Below are positions 10,298-22,263 of a stretch of 64,000 nucleotides of DNA, one piece after another. Every line of letters starts with the position of its first letter. Within the stretch, counting starts at the first letter, position 1. This DNA is from Chloranthus sessilifolius (taxonomy: Eukaryota; Streptophyta; Magnoliopsida; Chloranthales; Chloranthaceae), in contig CM037588.1 of the NCBI GenBank assembly GCA_021018995.1, forward strand, positions 81,751,765 through 81,815,764, given 5' to 3'. The notes beneath the pieces are model-generated. The model saw nothing but the letters and a program-made list of their open reading frames with translations, was not told the origin of the DNA and ran no database searches. The translations under genes and the position numbers were made by a program.

Positions 10298-11925
10298 CCT
10301 GTACTTAGAGTTTAGTTTTTCATCTTTCCTTCATCCTCTGTCGGCTAAGAGCTCCAGCAGGCTAGGATTAGGGTTTGATCATCTCTTTTTCTTATTTTTC
10401 TTCTCTCTTAGCCCAACATTGGCTGGCTAATCCTTTTGTAAGCAGCTAGGTTTAGTTTTATTTCAGTTTTGTAATAGGCTTTGTATACATTAAGATCTTT
10501 TGGATGAGCAGTTGTGTATAGGCTGCAGCCTTGAGACAGTTCATTGTAAGTTTTGCTTTTATCAATGGATTAATATTTTAATGACTAATTAAATCTACAG
10601 ATCTTATGGTTTCCTTAGATGTCTGTAGGATTCATATTTTTGGGACTAGCCCATTCAGTTTCTAGTAGATCTATTGTTTACCATCTGATTTCCCTTAGTT
10701 TATTAGACTCGTGGATAGCAAGCCAGATCTGTAGCTAGATCTAGAGAGCTCGTAGCCTTGGGACTCCATAGTGGCAGCAACAGTTTAAATGTTCTTTCTC
10801 AGATCTCTATGGTATGGACAGACCTATCAGATACCCTGTGACTATTTGAGTGGACATAGTATAACCTTAAGGTGGTGTCCAACCACAAGTCTGAGAAGGA
10901 TTCTTCTCCTCTGTACATGAGCTTCTAGAGCCTTGTGAGGATGTTTATGCATAAACTGGCTCCCCTCCGTTTTACTTGACCGATATCATATGTTAGATCT
11001 GATTTCCCTGTAGTAATTGTAGCTTGAGGCTGAGTCATTACAAGCCTTTTGTAGTAAGTACCAGCTGAATCTAAATCCTTATTCAACCTATTGCTAGTCC
11101 TTTGTGTAGGAACATTAAGCCGTTGGCCTTGACAAAGCACATAGGATTTTATGGGTTAGAATACCTATGGATATCAACCAATTATGTGCGCAGATCTGGG
11201 GAGCTTATAGCACTGACATTACATAGTGTCTGTAATAATATTCATGGCCTGATCTGGTCCATTGGTTGGGGAAATGATCAGATCACTCCTTTGGATTAGG
11301 TTAGCATTTCTGGTTTAATCAATGAGATTTGACAGACTCTATCGGATACTTTGTGATCATTTGAGTGGACAGAGTAGAGCCCTAAGAGCACCTCAAATGG
11401 CATGGGTTAAATTGGATTCTTCTACCTTGTTGAGGTTATTGATAGCATCTCAGCATGGATCACTGTAGAGATAGTGTAAATCTGAGTTACATTACTGCAT
11501 TAACTCTAGCTTAACCTGCTTACTTCCCATCATTTTTATATTTTATTTTGGCACATACCATCGCCATCTTCTTCTTAATCCTTTATCTAGGATAGGGTTA
11601 CACTTTATTTCTCTTTTGTTAGGGTTAATTTAGTGTAGTCGTGACACCCAACTCCCTTTCTTTAGAATTGTCAGATCTGTAGCTAGATCTGGAGGCCTAC
11701 TATTATAGCCCATTTTTTATTCTAAATCAATTTCTCTGTGGGACAAACTCTTACTTATCAAAACTTGCTACAATAGCCCTAGATCTTGCAGGCTTAGGAT
11801 GTTTTAGGATTGCTGTTTTCACCATATCACTTTTATCCTCTGTTTTACTTTGATTTTAATTTCCTTCCAGCACCACATAGTAAATCAGCACATCCTCTGA
11901 TAGACCCGAATGGACGACATGTTTT

Positions 11926-11944
11926 TGGCACCGTTGTCGGGGAT
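11926..11944 (+). promoter_or_regulatory. E2 primer-binding site (tRNA-Asp type)
   Basis: TGGCACCGTTGTCGGGGAT starts 7 bases after the LTR end. It differs from the tRNA-Asp complement by two transitions, both of the CpG-decay kind. Confidence 0.85.
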
Positions 11945-12263
11945 ATTGATCTTTTTAGTAGACCCAAGTTGTACTATAATTTAGACATCCAAATTCTTTA
12001 TAGCTATGCCTAATCTAGAATAAAGTACTAGTGATATTTTTTGAAAATTTGTAGAAATAGACAGCAGAAGAAGGGAAAAGCTGGAGTTGCAGCTGGAGTG
12101 TAGCTAGCTCTGTTTACACTTCCTTTCCCCTAAATCTCAGTCCATTTATGTTTAATTCCTTGTTATTTGTTTAGTGTAAATCTATGTAGTTATTAATTTT
12201 TATTTGAAAATATTTTTTGTGTGCTTGTGAACTTTCTCTTTACTTACTGTGGGTGTGAGTATA
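11945..12263 (+). other. E2 leader
   Basis: This is 0.3 kb of AT-rich non-coding DNA between the primer-binding site and gag. I see nothing else in it. Confidence 0.5.
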
Positions 12264-13735
12264 TGCTTAGTGGAAGGTCTTTAAATCCTGAGTTGGAACC
12301 TCCAAATCTAGAGGTTAAAACGATTCTTAGACCTAGACACCACACAGGGCCCAACTGTTGAAACTAAACCAGTTCTCATGGCTGAGAGGCAGAGAACATT
12401 AAAGGAGTACAATACACCTGGGGAGTACACCTCTCCGTTCTGCATTCCATTTTCCTCTGTTGAGGAAAATTATGAAATTAAATCCTCTACCATTAATATG
12501 CTGCCTTCATTTCATGGGCTTAGTAAAGAAAATCCCTACAAGCATATCGACCAATTTTTGACACTTTACACTACTTTCAATATTGTTGGCTTGGGACCTG
12601 AGGCCACCAAACTGAGACTTTTTCCTTTTTCACTAAAGGATAAAGTCAGCATATGGCTATCAAAGTTCCCAGCCAACAGCATACAGTCATGGAGTGACTT
12701 TCAAACTAAATTCCTGGCCAAATTCTTTCCCATGAATAAAACTAGCCAGATGAGGACAAATATTCTATCATTTAATCAGTCGTCAACTGAGGATTTTTAT
12801 GAAGCTTGAGAAAGATTCCAAGAGATGTTAAAACAATGCCCCCACCACCAAATTTCAATGTGGCAACTAGTGTAAGTATTCTACCAATGAATTAATCCCA
12901 AGAGTAGGGATATGGTGAATGCTTCTTATGGTGGTAGCTACCTCCACAAGACAGCTGAGGAAGCGTGGGAACTGTATGACATAATAGGGGAAAATTTCAT
13001 ACAGCAGGAGTCTCTATCACGCAATGACAGCTTGACCCCAGCTAAGATAGTGAAAGAGGCCATCCCTAGAGGTGGAATATATAAAGTTTAGGTGCAAGGT
13101 GATTTGGAGAAGTAGGTGAACAATTTGTGCTTAAAATTTGATAAATTAATGAATGTGATGCATCCCCGGATGGTTGCACAGGTGGAGGAAGCATGTCTGA
13201 AATGCTAATCTCCCACACATTCTATTCATGATTGTCCATCTGTCAATCAGTTTCCTAAGTTTGTTATGGAGCATGCCAATGCTGCTTAAACTTACGGGCA
13301 GCAGCTTACTGGGTATTCTTGGAGGAACCACCCAAACCTGAGGTAAAGACAAGATTCATATCCTCAACTCCAGCAGCAACAAGTGGTAGCTCCTTACAGA
13401 CCCCAACACCAATTTAACCAAGGGTACCCACCAAGGCAAAATTTTCTGCTACCTACCCCACAGTCTAACCAGTTGGCCCTGCCCCCACAACAGTCCAGAT
13501 CCTCTTCATTAGAAGAGCAGATGCTAGCTTCAATGCAAAATTTGGGGAACCTAGTACAGACTGTCAATTCTCATGGACAGAGCATTAAGAAGATTGAGGA
13601 TCAGTTGGGTCAAATTTATAATGCTTTGGAGAAAAGGGAGGAAGGAAAATTGCCTAGTCAACCCCTGACAAATCCAAAAGGGCAGTATATGATTGGAGAT
13701 GCATCCTCCACTTATGAGGAAGCTAGTGCTTAGTG
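12264..13735 (+). pseudogene. E2 gag, broken by stops
   Basis: Homologous to the E1 and E3 gag along its length. A start-like ATG is at 12264 (MLSGRSLNPELEPP) with a stop near 12360. The capsid core is open from 12378 to 12809 (TLKEYNTPGEYTSPFC, NMLPSFHGLSKENPYKH, FLAKFFPMNKTS). More stops follow, several of TGG-to-TAG/TGA type. A Gln/Pro-rich segment and the conserved tail (HGQSIKKIEDQLGQIYNAL, KLPSQPLTNPKGQY) are open from 13383 to 13735. The homology ends at STYEEASA. In E3 the same point continues into the protease, which marks the edge of the E2 deletion. Confidence 0.88.
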
Positions 13736-14973
13736 ATCCAAAGATTGATAATAAGTGTAACATATGTGTGAAAAGTTTATTTTGATATGTGTTGTTTCGA
13801 AATTTATCAATTTTTGTTGTCAGTGTGATATTGTTTTGTTTGTGTTGCTTCGTCTATTTTTGAATTTTGTATTAAATTTTGTGTTGAATACATGTGCATT
13901 TTTATCATTTGAATTTGCTATGTATGTTTGTTGATAAATGGTTGAGGTGCTCTCTTCATAATTGCCATGAACTTGATCTGAAAAACTATCTTTAAGATTC
14001 TGCAATTCTGATGAATTGATGTTGTTAAGGGGTACTTAATTATCATGTTGAAATGAAGTACATGTGAGAGGTTTGGTACTGATACTCTATGGTCAGGTGC
14101 ACAACAGCATGGATGCACTAACCTATGTGCAACACTGAGTTAAAAGATTAAAGGTTGAGCATACTGCTTTCTCACGGGCCTTAAAGGCTTCAATCAGCTG
14201 CGTGAGCCTATTTTTGGCTCTCCCGTGCACTAAAACGCCTGAAAAATGGCTGCAATAGAGCCTCATGGAGTTAATTTTGCTCCACAAGCCCAATCCACGT
14301 GAAAGGATTATCATATGTTTTGTTCTTTCCGAGAACATCGCGAGGTAAAATTCTGAAAGGTGAAATAGCTCTTACGCACCAAGGCAAAGCTTCAGCTCCG
14401 CGAAATGTATTGAAAGGCAGTTTTCTTCTGCGCGACATAACTTCTTGCGGGATTAAATGTTAACTGCGCAAGAAATATACCCCACGAGCACTTATTTTCA
14501 ACTCCGCAAACGGTGGGATTAGCTTTATAAACTCTGTGAAACCCTTCATTTGCTTTATTTTATCTTTCTGCCCTACCTTCTCCGCACCACAACCAAAATC
14601 CCCTTTCTCTACTGTCTTCTCTACAACTTAAGTCACTCCACCTAATGCATTTTCCTCCCACCATTTTGTTCCCCAACTACTCCTGGCCACTTTAAACAAG
14701 GTTTGGGGGAATTTGAGCCGCTGTGCAAGATTTTAGGTGGACCCCTAGCTCTCAATTGGTAAGCTCTCCAACTCTTGCTCTGTGCTTTGATTGGTTTAGT
14801 AAATTAGAGAGAAAGAAGGGAAAAATTTGGTGCTTCTGTGCATAGTAAGTGTGTTCTATATTTTCTAAGATTTGCGAGCCCTAAGTTTGATAATTTGAAT
14901 ACCTATGGCCGCTGGTTAAAAATTCATAGGTACCTTAACCGTCGTGCTGAATCATGCTGCTAGTGGCAGCGCT
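13736..14973 (+). promoter_or_regulatory. E2 spacer: pol-deletion junction, GCGCAAG word cluster and TATA box before ORF2
   Basis: There is no coding sequence here. At 13740-14140 lies AT-rich DNA. From about 14170 to 14515 some twelve CpG words appear (CAGCTCCGCGAAATG, CTTCTGCGCGACAT, ACTGCGCAAGAAAT, AACTCCGCAAACGG), the same word type as in the E2 LTR. TATAAA follows at 14526-14531, then a CT-rich leader (14560-14660) as in the LTR. ORF2 starts 440 bp after the box. I infer an internal promoter. Confidence 0.55.
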
Positions 14974-17841
14974 ATGGCCACTAGAAAATTCGTAAGGATT
15001 GCAGAGGCCTCCACATTTGAGACTTCTGAGGTGCCTCCACCTATTGTTGAGCCCCCAATCTAAAAAGAAAAGAAGAAATCAGCCCCAAAGAAGAGGGCCA
15101 GAGAGCACCCACCTGTTAAGAGCCTTGAAAAATTAAAGAAGAAACTGAAAAAGGGCAAAGCTATGGCCCCTGAGGTCCCAAAGGTTGAGGAGGAGGAGAC
15201 TACTGAATACCTCAAGGTCCCTTCTGAATTTGTGCAAATAATCCAGCTGGAGGCTGAAACTATTTTTGACAAAGTCTATTTTGAGGAGCTACTAGAGACC
15301 TCTGCCTCTATTGAGTATCTGACCAAGGCATCTTTGTCGCCCCTATTGTGGCCCCCGATGCTGCTGGTTTTCCCAAGACTAGTGAGAATATTTTGTCAGA
15401 ATATGAGGTTGAAAATTGGTGATGATGGGAACCCAACACTGCTGGTATTGATTGATAACTTTGAGATGCTTTTCAACCAGTCTGACATTGCAAGAATATT
15501 GGGGATACTAGCCATGTATAACCCTGAATGGGGCTTGGGTCCTCCTTTGACTGCCACCATCACTGAGATAGCAAGGGAGTTAACTGGAGGAATCACTGCC
15601 TCAGGTGACTCAACCAGGAAGATGGACTTGCACCCCAACATCAGATTCATGGATGGAGTGTTAAGGAAAAATATTTATTGATCTGGTCATGAGCAAGAGA
15701 GGAGGACCCCCATAGCCGATGCCCTCTTCTCATATCACAGGAATCATTACTTAGATGCAACCAAGTAGATTTTTGAAGAGATTAAGGACCTATGTGAAAA
15801 GGTGAAAATCAAGAAGAAATCTCATGCCCTTTCGTACTGTTGGTTTATTACTGCATTATTGAAGTTTGGGAAATACTCCTTTCAAAGAGAGGAGGAGACA
15901 GTGACCCTGAACTCTAAAAAGAGTAGAAAGAAATAGTGGGGAATCAGTAGCAGAGGGAGGAGTTACTAAGAGAAGCAGCCTCCACCATTCATGAAGTTGC
16001 TATTGCAACTGCTGCTGTTGCTACTGCAAATGCTACTGCATCCTCCACCTAACATGTGCCAGCCAGCACAGCCATTACCTCCCCAGCCATTACCTCTACC
16101 TCCATGCCAGCCCTAAATCCCTTAACACCACCTTTAAGTACACTCACTGCCACACCACCTCCACTGTCATCCCAGACCTCACAACCCCACACAAGTCCAC
16201 TACCCTTACCTGATCCTATATCGCCAATTACCACAGCCATAGCCACCTCAATCTCACCACCATCCATCATAGCCAGTGATACCCTACCCATTTCTGCACT
16301 CTTACCTATGTTTCCAACTCATCCTAGGCCACCTATTAAGACCCCATAACAGAAGAAAAGAAAAGTTGTCAAAACCCCCACTGAACCCCATCCAACCTAT
16401 ATGTCCAAAACCATTATAATCCTTGAAACCACAACCATTCAAGACCCCATACCCACACTCTATGAACCTAAACCCATACCTTTGAAACCCCACATTATTC
16501 CACTAAGACCTCCCCACCCTTTGTACCTAGCACATGTGAACCCCTAGACCAATCCATTCCATTATCCCATGACCATGACCCATTTACAAGAGAAATTCTA
16601 CTATGATGTCCACTATCCTAGGAGACATCAACCTCGAGTATACCCCTCTCCTAGACTCACCTCACCCTCACATTGACCCTCCACATCATACACCACCACA
16701 GGCCACTACCTTCACTCATAGACCCACTTCCCCCTTTCAACTAGTTTCACCTATCCAACCCATAGCCACTACCATACTTGACCTCTTACCCCAAATCCTG
16801 AACCTCTAACTCTCCCTTCATTCCCAAATATTTGCCAATATTCAAACCCAAGCCACCATTGAGGCCAATCTTTATTCAATTCACTCCACCCTACCAAACC
16901 CTACATCCATCCCAACCATTTTACAATCCATCCAAGCAACTTTAACCACTCTAACCCTACCTTCTGAACACTCACCTCTCCCTAAATCAATCCATAATCC
17001 CCCACCTGCTCCTACACCCATTGTACCTCTCCTAGAAACTTTGCCCATCACCTCCAAAGATGCGTCCACCCAAACAGACTGAACCTCAGCTACAACCCAA
17101 ACCTACATCTACCCTTAATGTCCCTAACCCTCTACCCTCCACCCCACCCCTATCTTCATCCTGTCTCTTTCCATTGCTGGCTAGCACTTCTTCCATTGCT
17201 GCTCAGCCCATAATTCCTGCCTCTTGTAATCCCCATACTCCTTACTACACCCTCCTCCAAGTCATACAAGCCAATGCTTACTTAAAGAGGGATGTAGTTC
17301 AAGGCATGGCTGACTTGAAAGCTACAGTGTGGCAGCCTCTTCGTGATAAAATTAAACTCTTGATGCTTACTCATAAGGTTGAGAAAAAAGAAATCAAGCA
17401 AGGATGGAGAGAGATTATGGTCCAATACAATCAGGAAATGAGAAGAGTGAGAGTCATGAAGATGTGATGAAGGAACTAAAAGAGAGACTGAGACTGACTG
17501 AGGAGAGGGCTTATGATTATGGGGTGACTATTGCAGCTTTGGAGAAGTCTGTAAATGCACAAACTGACAGAGAGTTGGCAGAAGCTCTTTTTGAAAACTT
17601 TAACCCAGATGTACCACTCCAGCAAACAGCTCTAGTTTCAAAGGAACCTAGCCAAGTCAAACCTAGACTCATATTCAAGGACCCTACCCCAAAGCCATCA
17701 CCCACTCCAAAAAGAAAAAGCACTACCAGGACAAGAACAACTACTTCCCAAAAGCCACAGTCCAAGGCTGTTGCTTTGAAGCAAGCACAGGGCAAAGGAA
17801 TCCAGGAACCACCTGCTGAAGCCAAAGACTCAGATGATTAA
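14974..17841 (+). pseudogene. E2 ORF2 (additional ORF; 'putative plant transposon protein' family)
   Basis: ATG at 14974 opens an ORF of about 950 codons, now broken by roughly ten stops. In order: a basic N-terminus (KKRAREHPPVKS, LKKKLKKGKAM), a folded region at about residues 80-310 (FPRLVRIFCQN, RELTGGI, MDLHPNIRFMDGVLRK, PIADALFSYH), a long Pro/Thr/Ser-rich stretch (16000-17200), a charged helical part (17300-17560) and a basic tail (TPKRKSTTRTRTT) ending at TGA/TAA near 17841. The folded region is shared with E3 and E5. No signal peptide or membrane segment is visible, so an envelope role is unlikely for this copy. Molecular function is unknown. Confidence 0.75.
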
Positions 17842-19569
17842 TTTTTGCACATGTATTTAATTAGGAAGTAGTGTATAATATTGTAGTGTACTTTCCCTTA
17901 CTTTGTACATACTTTTGCTGTTATACTAAAATTTCTTTTTGTTATGTGTTGACTAGTTTACTGTCTTTCTTTATTTTTATTTGTCTATTTGTTGATTGTT
18001 CTGTTGTTGTCTGTTTTTCTTCCCTGCTGTTTCTTTTCTTTTAATATCTCATTTTGACCCTGCTGCACATCCACATCTACCTTTGAATCAGTAAGGCCAC
18101 TGCTTCTCATAGGTTTGGGGTGTGGCAAGGTTTACCAATGAAATAGTTAACCTAAATGTAATAGAATCAAGTGAGTAAGATAGAAATGGAGCCATGCTCA
18201 CTTAAGAATCTTAAAAAATGAGAAATTTAAAAATTTTGCAAACCTTTAGGTATTACAACCTTTTAAATTTTAACTTTTCCATGATGTGAACACCTAGAAG
18301 ATAGGTGTTCACATCATGACACCTAGGAAAGGACCAAGGCCTTCTCTTAGACAGTTTGAGCTTAAACAGACCAAACCCTAATCAAATGTCCTTGTGCACA
18401 TACCTTTTGAGCCTTAATTTTTAATTTTCTTCAAAATACACCTGAGTACTTGTACCTGAACCTATGGACTTGATTCAAACTTACCCTCACTCTGAGAATT
18501 TAGAAGGTAAAGGAGAAGGAGCTGAAGATGGACAAGATAGGGTCAACATTGGGTAAATGGAGAAGAGATACCTAAAGCATAGCGGTGTAGCAACTGAGAA
18601 AAGAGGTAGCAAGTCAGAAAAATATAAACAAAAATAAAAACAAAAACAAAAAGAAAAATGCATCTAAAAGAAAGAAAAATAATAATGAAGAGGAATAAGA
18701 GAGGAGTCAAGAGGAAAAGTTCATTGAAAAAATCGAAAACAAGAGGAGAAGCTGGCCACTTCAAGTCTGAAGAATTTGAAAGAAAATTAACGGTGTTGAA
18801 CTAAAGAAGGTGAAGTCATGAATCACCTCCTTCACCTATGGATTTCTCAATTTTGAATCCCTTTTCAACCTTTCACTCTTTATAACCTATCCCATAAGCC
18901 ACATTACAACCCAGTCAAAAGACCCTGTGATCCAAAATTGAATGAGTTGTCTTGCACAGACAAAGAGTTATCCAATCTATGCTGAGGATTACCCAATGAT
19001 GCCAAAACTTAGGTGCTTTGCCTATGCTCATGCTTACAGACCCATTTGGGGCCTGTAACTGCTCTTGAGCTTGAGAGAAAATGAAAACCCTCAAAGTTCC
19101 TTATGAGAGTCTGCCCTGGTGAGCATTGGGTCTGATTTAAATGTATTGGGCATGGCCTATAACCTAATTTTTGAATTAATGATGAGCTCAGTACTGGTCT
19201 ACACGTGATGTTTTCCCTTGTTGTGAGCTAATTGGAAATGATGTGCATCTATGTAAAAGTTCTGGTGACTAAATGTCTATGCATATCATATGTTCAAATT
19301 CCTCACATTTTTGTTGAATCAAACGTGAACTAATGCTCTGTTTCTTGACAGTTGACTTGATAATTTTACACTTTTGTTAACTGTTTTATTGAGTAGTTTG
19401 TGGGTATCTTCACTGAAAACCCTCAAGAGACTTCACTCCTCCACCAGGGATCACATAGGGGTTTAAAAGGCTTGATGCATAAGCTAAATGCATATGTGTT
19501 CCCTACAAGAGTGGCATTTAAATTCTTATACTAGTTGTTTTAATTTTTCCTTTGCTCGGGGACTAGCAA
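17842..19569 (+). other. E2 3' non-coding region
   Basis: This is 1.7 kb without a convincing gene. It has a T-rich stretch (17880-18060), a perfect hairpin (18280-18318), an A-rich stretch (18600-18740) and ordinary sequence up to the polypurine tract. Confidence 0.6.
18280..18318 (+). other. Perfect 16-bp inverted repeat with 7-nt loop
   Basis: The arms are CATGATGTGAACACCT (18280-18295) and its exact complement (18303-18318). The loop is AGAAGAT. In element RNA it could form a stable hairpin in the 3' region. Its role is unknown. Confidence 0.85.
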
Positions 19570-19587
19570 AAATTAGGTTTGAGGGTG
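19570..19587 (+). promoter_or_regulatory. E2 polypurine tract region
   Basis: AATTAGGTTTGAGGGTG lies directly before the 3' LTR. It is the expected site of plus-strand priming, with pyrimidine interruptions. Confidence 0.65.
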
Positions 19588-22263
19588 TGCTATTCACTGA
19601 AAAGTACCACTTTTCACTTCTTAACCTAGCCTTTGATGGACCTTGAAGCTCACTAATAATCATTTGTTAAGTGTGTTTTGTAGTTAGTAATAAACAGTGT
19701 AGCTAAATACAATATCCCTGCTTATTAGTCCAAAGAAGAGAAAGAAAACATGCAAAGATGACAGCTGAGCTAAAGCCTAATAGAACACCCTGGTATGCTC
19801 ACGATGGTGACTCATTTACTGGTCATTATTGACCAAAAGCCTAACAGATGAAAGAAGTTAGGTGAGAATGAAGGAAGCTGCAACAGCAGCAAGTGCAATG
19901 CATTAGAGGATCAAAATACTCATCTCATAGAATTGAGGATGCAGTAGCTAAGGATGCAGTAGAAGCTGCCCTCGCGCAAAAAGGACGTGCAATCAAGAGA
20001 AGAGCAATAAAGAAATCGCAAAGATCTCGCATCTTAAAACCCTCAAAATTTGTGCTCGCAAAGATCGAGCCTTAAAGTAGCCGCACGTAGAACATAGCGA
20101 ATCCATATGCATAAAGGATAATTTGTCACCTCGTGGAGTTCTCGCAAAGCCCTGGAAGAGAGAGATGCCCAGAATTTTTCTCGCGTAGCTCTCCCGCACT
20201 CTAAAGCCTAACCAATTACTATGCTAGTGCAGGAGCCTACCTGTTCGAGTATCCAGCGAGAGAGAACTTCTGAAGCTCTACTGCGCGAGAAATCCAGGCA
20301 TTCCAAATCACCTCTGTGATAGCATTGCAGCGCAAAGTAGCTACGCAATCAACTGAGAATCTTCCATGCGAGTGAACAATCCTCTTAAGCCAAATGCTCC
20401 TCCGCAAAGGCTCTTCCACTGCACGAGTGAATTAATGCAGATACTAGCCCCGCGAAGCTCGGGCTCTCCACTTCTTAGTTTTAACTCAAAGACCTTTGGG
20501 AATTTCTCAATGTTAGGGCACACTTCCTGAGGCACGAATTTTGAGGCACACATCTCAAGGCATTCAAGGGTTGTAACAGTGCCACGTTTGTTGGAAAAGT
20601 TAGGGTCTCTTTTGAGCCAAGGCCTTAGGGACAGAATATATAAGTTATACTTAGAGTTTAGTTTTTTCATCTTTCATTCATCCTCTGTCGACTGAGGGCT
20701 CCAGCAGGCTAGGATTAGGGTTTGATCATCTCCTTTTCTTATTTTTCTTCTCTCTTAGCCCAACATTGGCTGGCTAATCCTTTTATAAGCAGCTAGGTTT
20801 AGTTTTATTTTACTTTTGTAATAGGCTTTGTAAACATTAGGACATTTTGGATGAGCAGTTATGTACAGGCTGTAGCCTTGAGATAGTTCATTATAAGTTT
20901 TGTTTTTATCAATGGATTGTTGTTTTAATGACTAATTAAATCTACAGATCTTATGGTTTTCTAAGATATCTATAGGATCCATGTTTTTACGATTAGCCCA
21001 TTCAGTTTCTAGTAGATCTATTATTTACCATCTAATTTTTCTTGGTTTAATAGACCCATGGATAGCAAGCTAGATCTGTAGCTAGATCTGGAGAGCTCGT
21101 AGCCCTGGGACTCCATGGTGGCAGCAGTAGTTTATATGTTCTTTCTCAGATCTCTGTAGTATGAACAGACCTATCGGATACCCTGTGGCCATTTGAGTGG
21201 ATAGAGTATAACCCTAAGGTGGTGTCCAACCACATATCTGAGAAGGATTCTTCTCCTCTGCACATGAACTTCTAGAGCCTTGTGAGGAGGTTTGTATAGT
21301 AACTGGCTCCCCTCTGTTTTACTTCACCGCTATCAGATGTTAGATCTGATTTCTTTGTAGTAATTGCAGCTTGAGGTTGAGTCATTGTAGGCCTTTTGTA
21401 GCAATGACCAGCTGAATCTAAATCCTTAATCAACCTGTTGCTGGTCCTTTGTGGGGACACATTGAGCCATTGGACTTAGCAAAGTACATAGGATTTTATG
21501 GGTTGGGATACCTATGAATGTTAGCTAGATCTGTGCGCAGATCTGGGGAGCTTGTAGCACTGGCATTACATAGTATCTGCAATAATATTCATGGCCTGAT
21601 TTGGTTTATTGGTTGGGGAAAGGATCAATCCACTCCTTTGGATTAGATTAGCATTTTTGGTTTAATCAATGCGATTTGACAAACTCTATCGAATACTTTG
21701 TGACCATTTGAGTGGATAGAGGATAGCCCTAAGAGCACCCCAAATGGTATGAGTTAAATTGGATTCTTCTACCTTGTTGAGGTTATTGATAGCATCTCAG
21801 CACGGACCACTGCAGAGATAGTCTAAATCTGAGTTACATTGTTGTATTAACTCTAGCTTAACCTGTTTATTTTCCATTATTTTTATATTTTACTTAGGCA
21901 CACACCATCACCATCTTCTTAATCCTTTCTCTAGGATAGGGCTGCACTTTATTTCACTTTTGTTAGGGTTAATTTAGTGTAGTCATGACACCCAACTCCC
22001 TTTCTTTAGAATTGTCAGATCTATAGCCAGATCTGGAGGCCTACTATTATAGCCTATTTTGGGTTCTAGATCAATTTCTCTGTGGGACAAACTCTTACTT
22101 ATCAAAACTTGCTACAATAGCCCTGGATCTTGCAAGCTTAGGATGTTTTAGGATTATTGTTTTCACCATATCACTTTTATCCTTTGTTTTACTTTGATTT
22201 TAATTTCCGTCCAACACCACATAATAAATCAGCACATCCTTTGACAGACCGGAATAGACGACA
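19588..22263 (+). repeat. E2 3' LTR
   Basis: The LTR starts TGCTATTCACTG and ends GACGACA. It is about 2.68 kb and aligns with the 5' LTR with scattered substitutions and small indels. TATATAA is at 20637-20643. It keeps more intact CpG words than the 5' copy (for example AATCGCAAAGATCTCGCATC at 20014-20032, where the 5' copy has TG and CA). Confidence 0.9.
19965..20465 (+). promoter_or_regulatory. E2 U3 word cluster (3' copy)
   Basis: This has the same layout as 9555-10110. Words include CCCTCGCGCAAAAAGG, GCTCGCAAAGATCGAG, CTGCGCGAGAAATCC, GCAGCGCAAAGTAG and CCCGCGAAGCTCGG. It ends about 170 bp before the TATA box. Confidence 0.65.

Larger units (their letters stand above)
9220..11919 (+). 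repeat. E2 5' LTR
   Basis: The LTR aligns along its whole length with 19588-22263. The expected start TGCTATTCACTG is TTTTATTCACTG here; the end is GACGACA. TATATAA at 10291-10297 is the likely TATA box. Repeated CAGATCT/AGATCTGG words appear downstream (10590-11710). The CpG word cluster lies upstream. Confidence 0.9.
9220..22263 (+). mobile_element. E2: Athila-like element with gag and ORF2 but no pol
   Basis: The element is 13.0 kb with two LTRs of about 2.7 kb, an Asp primer-binding site, gag, a spacer, a long ORF2, 3' non-coding DNA and a polypurine tract. No protease, RT, RNase H or integrase homology lies between gag (ends 13735) and ORF2 (14974). The flanks GCTAC/CCTAC are a 5-bp target duplication with one change. 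E2 is therefore a non-autonomous derivative that would need pol from a relative. LTR differences and stops in gag and ORF2 show it is not recent. Confidence 0.9.

Noticed and set aside
16056-16349. Pro/Thr-rich frame as a separate gene
   Set aside because: It is the low-complexity middle of E2 ORF2, bounded by decay stops.
14971-17841. ORF2 as a viral-type envelope gene
   Set aside because: No signal peptide, membrane helix or cysteine pattern can be seen.
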